Shown piece after piece: positions 1 through 6,665 of a DNA stretch of 8,037 nt. The position numbers and the translations under genes were made by a program. Below the pieces are notes generated by a model. The model was not told the origin of the DNA. It did no database searches and saw only the letters and a list, made by a program, of their open reading frames with translations. This stretch comes from UMGS1519 sp963621885 (GTDB lineage: Bacteria > Actinomycetota > Coriobacteriia > Coriobacteriales > Eggerthellaceae): the NCBI GenBank assembly GCA_963621885.1, contig CAVFFT010000078.1:1-8037 (forward strand). Direction: 5' to 3'. Positions within the stretch are counted from its first letter, which is position 1. Each line of letters opens with the position of its first letter.

Positions 1-5
1 TTTTT

Positions 6-11
6 TATAAT
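6..11 (+). promoter_or_regulatory. possible -10 box (TATAAT) for the HEAT-like gene
   Basis: A perfect TATAAT is preceded by a run of T at the extreme left edge, so any -35 element lies outside the window. Initiation about 7 nt downstream would leave a leader of roughly 20 nt before the GTG start at 40. The T-run could equally be the tail of a terminator for an unseen upstream gene. The same decamer, TTTTTATAAT, recurs at 718-727, where it does follow a terminator stem. Confidence 0.35.
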
Positions 12-39
12 TGGTGCGTAAACTGAGCGAGGAGGATGC

Positions 40-642
40 GTGAGCGAAAAGTCCGAGGAAATCAAAGCGTTGGCGCAGCAATGCGTCAAAAAGGAAAGCC
101 TGCTTAAGGAAGTCGCAGATAAGCTCAATAGTTCGTCACGACGTGATAGGCAGAAGGCTGCGAGCGTTTTCGACGAAGTGAGCAAGATTGACGCGGAGGC
201 CCTTACCCCGTATATCGGCGACATGGTGGATGCGCTTGATCAGAGCGAAGTGCAAACGCGCTGGGAATGTCTCGAGGCTCTCTCACGCATGGTGGCGATT
301 GATTCGCGTGCTTGCGATCGAGGAATCAAGGGTGCCGAAACCGCTCTTTTCGATGAGGGAAACGACCTGCTGCATCTTTCCGCGATGCGATTCCTCTGCG
401 CACTTGGCGCAACGACCGAAAAGCGCAGCGAAAAGGCGTGGCCGCTGATTGATGAAGGCATGCAGTGCTGCCATGGTGACATCTCCTATCAGGATATGCT
501 TGTCGCGATCATCGCTTTCTCGAAAGGCAAGCTGAGCCCTCAGGTGAAGGCGGAATTGGCGGAGCGCGTGTCCTTCGATGCGAAGAATGGACGGGGTGCG
601 CTGGGCGTACGTTCGCGCCAGATTCTTGAAAACGTGTCGTAG
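40..642 (+). CDS. HEAT-repeat-like alpha-helical protein, function unknown
   Basis: This 200-aa soluble protein has no signal peptide and no membrane segment. After a charged N-terminal helix (about residues 1-30) it is built of paired amphipathic helices that look like degenerate HEAT/ARM repeats: about 36-70 (starting RDRQKAASVFDEV), 71-106 (VQTRWECLEALSRMV), 108-145 (LLHLSAMRFLCALG) and a last pair at about 147-178. Such repeats usually form a curved protein-binding scaffold; no catalytic motif is visible. The start is GTG at 40, preceded by AGGAGGA at 30-36, an excellent but rather close Shine-Dalgarno (3-4 nt spacer). The gene is followed by its own terminator (695-722), so it is probably transcribed separately from icd. 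The repeat assignment comes from helix periodicity, not a profile search, and the partner and pathway are unknown. Confidence 0.85.
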   Translation: MSEKSEEIKALAQQCVKKESLLKEVADKLNSSSRRDRQKAASVFDEVSKIDAEALTPYIGDMVDALDQSEVQTRWECLEALSRMVAIDSRACDRGIKGAETALFDEGNDLLHLSAMRFLCALGATTEKRSEKAWPLIDEGMQCCHGDISYQDMLVAIIAFSKGKLSPQVKAELAERVSFDAKNGRGALGVRSRQILENVS

Positions 643-694
643 CGTTTAAATCGTGGCCTGCGTCACGGATTTACAGTGACATATTGCTAGTCTG

Positions 695-722
695 ACACCG
701 GAAGCTCTCTTCCGGTGTTTTT
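695..722 (+). terminator. Rho-independent terminator after the HEAT-like gene
   Basis: ACACCGGAAG (695-704) and CTTCCGGTGT (709-718) form a perfect 10-bp stem with a CTCT tetraloop, followed by TTTT (719-722). It lies 53 nt after the stop at 642 and works only in the + direction, because the other side of the stem is not T-rich. It insulates the upstream gene from icd. Confidence 0.92.
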
Positions 723-727
723 ATAAT
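722..727 (+). promoter_or_regulatory. possible -10 box (TATAAT) for icd, fused to the terminator T-tract
   Basis: A perfect TATAAT sits 46 nt before the icd ATG and shares its first T with the terminator U-tract. A -35 at 16-18 bp spacing would fall at about 698-705, inside the terminator stem, and has no TTGACA likeness. CTGACA at 692-697 is a good -35 match but the 24-nt spacer is too long. A promoter is needed here because the terminator precedes icd, but this exact box is uncertain. It may need an activator or be an incidental A/T run. Confidence 0.35.
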
Positions 728-745
728 ATGCAGTGCTAATTGCGG

Positions 746-765
746 CTTTGAATTTGATTTCAAGG
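746..765 (+). promoter_or_regulatory. small hairpin overlapping the icd ribosome binding site
   Basis: CTTTGAA (746-752) can pair with TTCAAGG (759-765) around a 6-nt loop, giving seven pairs including one G-U. The 3' arm contains the first four bases of the icd Shine-Dalgarno AAGGAG (762-767). The stem is A/U-rich and weak, so an effect on translation is only a possibility. Confidence 0.3.
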
Positions 766-773
766 AGACCTTC

Positions 774-1865
774 ATGAAACAGCATACGATTACGCTTCTC
801 CCGGGTGACGGCATCGGTCCCGAAACGTCGGCGGCCATGCAAAGGGTGCTCGAAGCGGCGGGTGCGAATGTGCAATGGGAAATTGCGCAGGCGGGTGCCG
901 GCATGATTGCGGAGAAAGGCACGCCGCTGCCTCAGGAGACCATCGATGCGATCAAGCGTAATCGGGTGGCGATTAAGGGCCCAGTGACCACGCCGGTGGG
1001 AACTGGTTTCCGTAGCGTGAATGTCGCGTTGCGCAAATCGCTTGAGACCTATGTGAATCTGCGTCCCGTCATCTCCATTCCTAGTGCGGGCGGCCGTTTC
1101 GAGGATGTCGACATCGTTATCGTTCGCGAGAACACCGAAGATTTGTATGCGGGTGTCGAATTCGAAGAGGGAAGCGCGGGAGCGAAGAAGCTCATCACGC
1201 TTGCCGCCGAAGAAGGCGCTGGCATTATTCGCGAAGACTCGGGTCTTTCCATCAAGGCGATCTCCGTGACGGGAACCCGTCGCATTGTGCGCTATGCGTT
1301 CGAATATGCGCTCGCACAGGGTCGCAAGAAGGTGACGGCGGTTCATAAGGCCAATATCATGAAGTACTCCGACGGCCTTTTCCTGAAGGTCGCCCGCGAG
1401 GTCGCTGCCGAATACGAGGGACGCGTCGCGTTTGATGACAAGATCGTCGACGCCTTCTGCATGAATCTTGTTATCGACCCCTCGCAGTTCGACGTCATCG
1501 TCTTCCCGAACCTTTACGGCGATATCGCAAGCGACCTTGCCGCGGGCATGGTCGGCGGTCTCGGCATCGCGCCGGGCGCCAATATCGGCGACGAGTATGC
1601 GGTTTTCGAAGCGGTTCATGGTTCCGCGCCCGATATCGCGGGCAAGGACCTGTGCAACCCGACGGCCGAGATTCTCTCGGCGGCGATGATGCTCGACTAT
1701 CTCGAAGAGCAGGAATGCGCGGCTCATATTCGCGAAGCGGTGCGTGCGGTCTACAAGGACGGATCGCTTTTGACGGCGGATATCCGCAAAGCCACACGCG
1801 ACGAGCGCCCGGGATGCCGCTGCAGCGAATTCACCGATGCGCTTATCGCCGAGCTGCGCAAGTAA
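774..1865 (+). CDS. icd: isocitrate dehydrogenase, NAD-type
   Basis: This 363-aa enzyme oxidatively decarboxylates isocitrate to 2-oxoglutarate in the cytoplasm. It belongs to the isocitrate/isopropylmalate dehydrogenase beta-decarboxylating family. Visible motifs: LPGDGIGPE (9-17); the substrate loop SVNVALR (81-87) with Ser81, Asn83 and Arg87, then Arg97; RENTEDLYAG (118-127); HKANIMK (191-197); metal ligands Asp226, Asp250 and Asp254 (NLYGDIASD); and EAVHGSAPDIAGK (279-291). The S-x-N-x-x-x-R loop is the isocitrate type and differs from isopropylmalate or homoisocitrate dehydrogenases. Asp287-Ile288 replace the Lys-Tyr that bind the NADP 2'-phosphate in E. coli Icd, so NAD is the likely coenzyme. 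Its length matches the short NAD-IDH class rather than the ~416-aa NADP enzyme. AAGGAGA at 762-768 supports the ATG. acnA follows 96 nt downstream. The main alternative is a related dehydrogenase of the same family, which I think unlikely. Confidence 0.93.
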   Translation: MKQHTITLLPGDGIGPETSAAMQRVLEAAGANVQWEIAQAGAGMIAEKGTPLPQETIDAIKRNRVAIKGPVTTPVGTGFRSVNVALRKSLETYVNLRPVISIPSAGGRFEDVDIVIVRENTEDLYAGVEFEEGSAGAKKLITLAAEEGAGIIREDSGLSIKAISVTGTRRIVRYAFEYALAQGRKKVTAVHKANIMKYSDGLFLKVAREVAAEYEGRVAFDDKIVDAFCMNLVIDPSQFDVIVFPNLYGDIASDLAAGMVGGLGIAPGANIGDEYAVFEAVHGSAPDIAGKDLCNPTAEILSAAMMLDYLEEQECAAHIREAVRAVYKDGSLLTADIRKATRDERPGCRCSEFTDALIAELRK

Positions 1866-1875
1866 GTTTTTCCAA

Positions 1876-1905
1876 GCAAGCTCGCACAAACAAGCTTGCG
1901 CAAGC
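1876..1905 (+). repeat. overlapping inverted repeats in the icd-acnA gap
   Basis: GCAAGCT (1876-1882) and AGCTTGC (1893-1899) form a 7-bp stem with a 10-nt loop. The second arm is also part of a perfect 12-bp palindrome, GCTTGCGCAAGC (1894-1905), so the two structures exclude each other. The block is flanked by TTTTT (1867-1871) and AAAAA (1906-1910). No T-run follows on either strand, so it is not a standard terminator. It may be an operator, a processing site or a mutually exclusive leader fold for acnA. Confidence 0.5.
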
Positions 1906-1961
1906 AAAAAGTCGAGGGAGACAGAACATTCGCTGATAGGCGAGAAGGGATAGGCTGGCAC

Positions 1962-4616
1962 ATGATAAAGACGCTTCATGTCAACGGGACTGACTACACG
2001 TACTACCCCATTGACCAGGTTGAAGGATCCGAGAAACTTCCCTATGCGTTGAAGGTCCTGCTTGAGAACGTGTTGAGGAAGGCGCCGGACGAAGCGCGTG
2101 CCCATGAGCTCGCGCAGCGTGTGGTTGAGGCTGGCTGCCAAGGCGTGCAAGGCGGGGAAGTGGAGTTCACGCCTGCGCGCGTGCTCTTCCAGGATTTCAC
2201 CGGCGTGCCGGTGTTCGTTGACTTCGCGGCAATGCGCGAGGCGATGGAGGCGCTGGGCGGCGACCCTGCAAAGGTGAATCCGCTCATTCCCTGCGATCTT
2301 GTCATTGACCATTCCGTTATCGCTGATGAGGCGGGATGCGCTGGCGCGCTCGAGGCGAACATGTCGCTCGAGTTCGACCGCAATCGCGAGCGCTATTCTT
2401 TCCTCAAGTGGGCGCAGGAAAGCTTCGACAACGTGCGCATCGTGCCGCCGGGATCGGGCATTTGCCACCAGCTGAATATCGAGCGCTTTGCGTCTGTCGT
2501 GTTTACCGAAGAGCCCGCGGACGGTGCGGATGCTCTTGCGTATTTCGACACGCTTGTCGGCACCGACTCCCATACGCCCACTGCAAATGGCATTGGCGTG
2601 CTGGGTTGGGGCGTTGGCGGCATCGAGGCGGAAGCTGCCGCTTTGGGCCAGCCGGTGACGACACTGGTGCCGCGCGTGATTGGCATCGAGCTTACCGGAA
2701 GCCTTTCCGCTGGTGTGACGGCGATGGACCTCGCTTTGACGGTCGCGCAGCGTCTGCGCGCTGAAGGCGTGGTCGGCTGCTTTGCCGAGTGCTTTGGCGA
2801 AGGCGTGGCGACCTTGAGCGCGACGCAGCGCGCTTGCGTTTCGAACATGACGCCGGAATATGGCTGCACCTGCACACTCTTCCCGGTGGACAATCGCACG
2901 CTCGATTACCTTAAACTCACCGGCCGTTCGCCCGAGCAGGTCGCGCTTGTCGAGGCTTATGCGAAGGCGCAGGGACTCTGGGGTAATCCGGCTGAAGAGC
3001 GCGTCTATGCGAAGGTGATCAAGATTGACCTGGGCGAGGTGGCGCGCAATATCGCCGGTCCTTCGCGTCCTCATGATCGCATCGACATGTCCGCCGCGTG
3101 CAACAACTTCCATGCGGTCTGTGATACGCGCGCGCTCGACCTTGAGAAGCGCGTTGACGTGACGCTGCCTACCGGCGAGGAAGTGAGCCTTGGACACGGC
3201 GCCATCGCGATTGCCGCCCTGACCAGCTGCACGACCGCTACCAACCCCGCGATGATGATTGCCGCGGGCCTTCTCGCGCGGAATGCGCATGAGAAGGGCC
3301 TTGTATGCAAGCCGTGGGTGAAGACGATTTTCGCACCGGGCAGCCACGCGACCACTGCCATCCTCGAGCGAGCGGGCCTGCTCGATTGCCTCAACGCGAT
3401 GGGCTTTGCCATCTGCGGCTATGGCTGCATGAGCTGTATCGGCAATTCCGGCCCGCTGAATGATGCAATGCATGGCATCGCGGACGACATCGAACTGGCA
3501 AGCGTGCTTTCGGGTAACCGAAACTTCGAAGGCCGCATTTCGCCAGACGTTTCGCAGAACTACCTCATGGCGCCGGCGAATGTCGTCGCCTACGCCATCG
3601 CGGGCACGATGGACTTCGACTTCAAGACGATGCCGCTTGGCAAGGATGGCGACAAGGACGTCTATCTTGCCGACATCCTTCCCGATGATGCTGAAATCGC
3701 TGCGCTGATGTCCGAATACGTGACGGCTGACGTCTTCAACGACACGGCTGCCGACCTGTATGGCGGCGACGCGTCGTGGCGTTCGCTTGGCGGCGGCACG
3801 AGCACGAAATTCGCGTGGGACGAGGCCTCGACCTATGTGCGTCGCGCTCCCTACTTTGACGGAATGGGCGCCGAGCCCGCTCCGCTCGAGAAGATCACCG
3901 AAGCGCGCGTTCTCGCACTGCTGGGCGACTTCATCACGACCGACCACATTTCGCCGGCAGGTTCCATCGCCGCCGATTCCGCCGCCGCCCGCTATCTGCG
4001 CGAGCATGGCGTTGCGGATGCCGATTTCAACACCTACGGCAGCCGCCGCGGAAACCATGAGGTCATGGCGCGCGGAACCTTCGCGAATGTGAAACTTTCG
4101 AATATGCTGGCGGAAGGGAAGAAGGGCGGCTGGACGACCGATTTCCTCGACGGCCAGGTGAAGCTCCTCTTCGATGCGGCTTGCGCCTACGAAGACAAGA
4201 AGGTGCCGCTCGTTGTCGTGGCGGGAAAGATGTACGGCAGCGGTTCGTCGCGCGACTGGGCCGCAAAGGGTCCGGCGCTTTTGGGCGTGCGTGCGGTCAT
4301 CGCGGAAAGCTTCGAGCGCATTCACCGTTCGAACCTCATTGGCATGGGCATCCTTCCCTTGCAGTTCATGGAGGGCGAGAGCTGCGAGGTTCTGGGTCTG
4401 GACGGCACGGAAAGCTACAGCATCGGCGACATCGACTTTGGCGAAGGCCTGCCGAACCCGCGTGTGGTGCAAGTCGTGGCGACGCGGCCCGATGGGGAGC
4501 CGGTGTCGTTTGACGCGCTGGTTCGCATCGATACGCCGACCGAAGGCGCCTACTATCGCAACGGGGGAATCCTGCCTTACGTTTTGAGAAACCTTGCGAG
4601 CGAAGGTCAGAAGTAG
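1962..4616 (+). CDS. acnA: aconitate hydratase (aconitase A type)
   Basis: This 884-aa [4Fe-4S] enzyme isomerises citrate to isocitrate via cis-aconitate and supplies the substrate of the upstream icd. It is full length for the AcnA/IRP-like class. The catalytic domains come first: LPYALKVLLEN (26-36), GTDSHTPTANGIG (200-212), a cluster ligand in TSCTTATNP (Cys423) and the other two in GYGCMSC (Cys489, Cys492). The C-terminal swivel domain carries GDFITTDHISPAGS (655-668), YGSRRGNHEVM (692-702), GSGSSRDWAAKG (759-770, with the catalytic Ser-Arg at 763-764) and SFERIHRSNLIGMG (783-796). I chose ATG 1962 because homology begins at once (MIKTLHVNGTDYTYYPID) and GAAGGGA lies at 1944-1950, although its 11-nt spacer is long. 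The frame is open upstream to a TTG at 1896, but those 22 codons look non-coding. Probably co-transcribed with icd. Confidence 0.96.
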   Translation: MIKTLHVNGTDYTYYPIDQVEGSEKLPYALKVLLENVLRKAPDEARAHELAQRVVEAGCQGVQGGEVEFTPARVLFQDFTGVPVFVDFAAMREAMEALGGDPAKVNPLIPCDLVIDHSVIADEAGCAGALEANMSLEFDRNRERYSFLKWAQESFDNVRIVPPGSGICHQLNIERFASVVFTEEPADGADALAYFDTLVGTDSHTPTANGIGVLGWGVGGIEAEAAALGQPVTTLVPRVIGIELTGSLSAGVTAMDLALTVAQRLRAEGVVGCFAECFGEGVATLSATQRACVSNMTPEYGCTCTLFPVDNRTLDYLKLTGRSPEQVALVEAYAKAQGLWGNPAEERVYAKVIKIDLGEVARNIAGPSRPHDRIDMSAACNNFHAVCDTRALDLEKRVDVTLPTGEEVSLGHGAIAIAALTSCTTATNPAMMIAAGLLARNAHEKGLVCKPWVKTIFAPGSHATTAILERAGLLDCLNAMGFAICGYGCMSCIGNSGPLNDAMHGIADDIELASVLSGNRNFEGRISPDVSQNYLMAPANVVAYAIAGTMDFDFKTMPLGKDGDKDVYLADILPDDAEIAALMSEYVTADVFNDTAADLYGGDASWRSLGGGTSTKFAWDEASTYVRRAPYFDGMGAEPAPLEKITEARVLALLGDFITTDHISPAGSIAADSAAARYLREHGVADADFNTYGSRRGNHEVMARGTFANVKLSNMLAEGKKGGWTTDFLDGQVKLLFDAACAYEDKKVPLVVVAGKMYGSGSSRDWAAKGPALLGVRAVIAESFERIHRSNLIGMGILPLQFMEGESCEVLGLDGTESYSIGDIDFGEGLPNPRVVQVVATRPDGEPVSFDALVRIDTPTEGAYYRNGGILPYVLRNLASEGQK

Positions 4617-4662
4617 GTTAGGATAGTAAAAATGTGCGAGTATCGAATGGGAAGGGGTAGCC

Positions 4663-6585
4663 TTGGCTGAGACTGCCGGACCAAACATGCCCAATATGGG
4701 CGACTTGAACTGGAAAGACATATTGGGCGGATTCGGGTTGAACATCGACCCGGATGAATTCAAGCCGCAGCCGCATGCGCATAAGCCGCTTTCGACGGCG
4801 CAGAAAGTGATCATCGCGATTATCGCGGTGCTCGTGGTGGCTTTCGCTTATTGGTGGTTCCATCCGGCCATCAATATCCATAGCGTCAGCATGTGGTGGT
4901 TCATTGCGATTGTCATCCTGTTGCCGGCATTCCTCGGCTTCAGGTACCTTTCGCATAAAGCCGAAGAAGAAGAGCATGATGAGATGAAGGCCGCGAAGAA
5001 GTCGACCCTCTTCCATCGGCTTTCCTTCCTGCCGGTCATCATTGTGGTGCTGGTTCTTATTGGCGCGGTCGCATCGTGGTCCATCATCCCGGGCAACGCG
5101 GCGCGCTATGCGAACATCCTCCAGACCGAGGAATGTGATTTCGCCTCGGATATCGAAGAGGTCGACTACAACCAGATTCCGGTTATCGACCATGATTCCG
5201 CCGAGTTGCTGGGCAACCGCACGCTGGGCGAGATTCCCGAGTACGTGAGCCAGTTCGAGATTTCCGACCTGTATTCCCAGATCAACTATCAGGGAACGCC
5301 GGTGCGCGTGAGTCCGCTTGGCTATGCCGACTTCTTCAAGTGGCTTAATCAGCAGGCGACGGGCCTTCCCGGTTACGTGCTGGTGGACATGACCACCCAG
5401 GACACGCAGGTCGTGCGCGACAAGGGCTCGATCTTCTACTCGCAGTCTGAGCCGTTCGATCGCAACATCGACCGTTACGTGCAGCTTGCGTATCCCTTCA
5501 AGATGTTTGCGGAAAAGTCCTTCGAGATCGATGAGAACGGCCATCCGTGGTGGGTGTGCCCGGTTCTCGATTACACGATCGGCCTGTTTGGTGGCCAGAC
5601 CATCAAGGAAGCCGTGCTGGTGGATGCCGAGACGGGCGAGCACACGCTCTACAATGTCGAGGACATTCCGGAGTGGGTTGACCGTGTGTATCCCTCCGAC
5701 ATGCTTATCACGCAGTACAACTGGAGCGGCCTGTATCTGAATGGCTGGCTGAACTCCTGGCTCGGCCAGACGGGCGTCAAGCAGACGACCCCGGGCACGA
5801 ACGGTCTCGACGGCTACAACTACATCGCGAAGGATGACGATGTGTGGCTGTACACCGGTGTCACTTCCGCAACGGCGGACAACTCGATCATCGGCTTCGT
5901 TCTGATCAATCAGCGCACGAGCGAATCGCACTTCTATTCCGTTTCGGGCGCAACCGAGTCTTCGGCGATGAGTTCGGCAGAAGGCCAGGTGCAGAATCTG
6001 CGGTATACCGCGACCTTCCCCTTGTTGTTGAACATCAACAATCAGCCGACCTACTTCATGGCTTTGAAGGACAGCGCGGGCTTGGTTAAGAAATTCGCCA
6101 TGATCGACATTCAGCGTTACCAGAACGTGGCGACGGGCGATACGGTGAGCGAATGCCAGAAGGCGTACAAGTCGCTGTTGGCGTCGAATGGTGTGAGCTC
6201 CGGTTCTTCGGGAAGCTCGGACGGCACGGTGACGAGCGGCACGATTGAGACGATGGCGCAAGCGGTCATTGATGGCAACTCGCACTATTACCTCACGCTG
6301 AAGGACGACGACCACATTTACGATGTGGCGCTGCCGGGCCTGATCGAGATCGTGGGCTACCAGGTGGGCGACAAGATCACGCTTCGCTACATAGAGGACA
6401 GCCCGACGTGCACGGTTGATGCCCTGGGCGATAGTGCCAAGTCTCTGGAGGAGGCCACCTCGACGAGCGCGGACGAGTCGACCGAAGCCACGGCGAATGC
6501 CGGCGCGGACAGTGCGGCGATATCCTCTGATGCGACCCAGGATGGGGTAGCGGGAACGGAAGGCACCGAAACCACGACCGCATAG
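4663..6585 (+). CDS. membrane-anchored protein with large external domain, function unknown
   Basis: 640 aa. A Gly/Pro/Asp-rich N-terminus (1-46) precedes three hydrophobic helices at about 47-64, 78-95 and 121-142. The loop between the last two is highly charged (about 96-118, with EEEEHDEMKAAKK), which suggests it is cytoplasmic and that everything after 142 is outside. The external part (about 143-508) has recurring beta-type units resembling VLVDAETGEHTLYNVEDIPEW (strand-turn-strand, PepSY-like in flavour) at about 238-260, 316-339, 411-434 and 478-500. A Ser/Gly linker (511-520) leads to a small beta domain (about 525-585), then a Thr/Ala/Ser/acidic low-complexity tail (591-640). The start is TTG 4663 after GAAGGGG (4651-4657, 5-nt spacer); the nearby ATGs are out of frame. 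It lies 46 nt after acnA with no terminator between. From memory it resembles large uncharacterised membrane proteins of Firmicutes and Coriobacteriia. No catalytic motif is recognised. Confidence 0.88.
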   Translation: MAETAGPNMPNMGDLNWKDILGGFGLNIDPDEFKPQPHAHKPLSTAQKVIIAIIAVLVVAFAYWWFHPAINIHSVSMWWFIAIVILLPAFLGFRYLSHKAEEEEHDEMKAAKKSTLFHRLSFLPVIIVVLVLIGAVASWSIIPGNAARYANILQTEECDFASDIEEVDYNQIPVIDHDSAELLGNRTLGEIPEYVSQFEISDLYSQINYQGTPVRVSPLGYADFFKWLNQQATGLPGYVLVDMTTQDTQVVRDKGSIFYSQSEPFDRNIDRYVQLAYPFKMFAEKSFEIDENGHPWWVCPVLDYTIGLFGGQTIKEAVLVDAETGEHTLYNVEDIPEWVDRVYPSDMLITQYNWSGLYLNGWLNSWLGQTGVKQTTPGTNGLDGYNYIAKDDDVWLYTGVTSATADNSIIGFVLINQRTSESHFYSVSGATESSAMSSAEGQVQNLRYTATFPLLLNINNQPTYFMALKDSAGLVKKFAMIDIQRYQNVATGDTVSECQKAYKSLLASNGVSSGSSGSSDGTVTSGTIETMAQAVIDGNSHYYLTLKDDDHIYDVALPGLIEIVGYQVGDKITLRYIEDSPTCTVDALGDSAKSLEEATSTSADESTEATANAGADSAAISSDATQDGVAGTEGTETTTA

Positions 6586-6614
6586 CGCCTCGGCACATAC
6601 GGCGATGATTTGCA

Positions 6615-6652
6615 GACTCCATGGAGCGCTTGACCAGCCGCTTCATGGAGTC
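6615..6652 (+). repeat. 14-bp inverted repeat between the membrane-protein gene and rplJ
   Basis: Arms 6615-6628 and 6639-6652 pair over 14 bp with a single G-U; the outer nine pairs (GACTCCATG/CATGGAGTC) are perfect, and the loop is 10 nt. It lies 30 nt after the membrane-protein stop, so it could end or protect that transcript, but GATAATATA follows instead of a T-run. The left arm contains the perfect palindrome CTCCATGGAG (6617-6626), and the right arm has a 9/10 direct copy, CTTCATGGAG (6641-6650), 24 bp away. This arrangement also fits a pair of protein-binding sites around the promoter at 6630-6658. Confidence 0.65.
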
Positions 6653-6658
6653 GATAAT
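6630..6658 (+). promoter_or_regulatory. sigma70-type promoter for rplJ-rplL
   Basis: TTGACC (6630-6635, 5/6 match) is separated by 17 bp from GATAAT (6653-6658, 5/6 match), an almost ideal housekeeping promoter. Initiation is expected near 6665, just upstream of the L10 leader structure, giving a leader of about 225 nt. The -35 lies in the loop of the inverted repeat at 6615-6652, and the right arm of that repeat fills the spacer. Confidence 0.8.
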
Positions 6659-6665
6659 ATACAGG

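Noticed and set aside
1896..1961. An upstream TTG start giving aconitase 22 more residues
   Set aside because: The extra residues do not resemble aconitase N-termini, the TTG lies inside the palindrome, and no ribosome binding site is placed before it.
4594..4624. A promoter between acnA and the membrane-protein gene (TTGCGA and TAGGAT)
   Set aside because: Both boxes match at only 4 of 6 positions and the spacer is 19 bp, so it is no better than chance in this sequence.
687..4814. A 1,375-aa open frame on the minus strand, antisense to icd and acnA
   Set aside because: It is codon-aligned with two unmistakable enzymes and open only because their codons avoid TTA, CTA and TCA. The translation is Arg/His-rich without any recognisable domain, and it crosses a gene boundary.
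4618..6315. A 565-aa open frame on the minus strand, antisense to the membrane-protein gene
   Set aside because: The same codon-bias artefact, in register with the + strand gene. The translation is Arg/Val/His-rich and no ribosome binding site or domain supports it.
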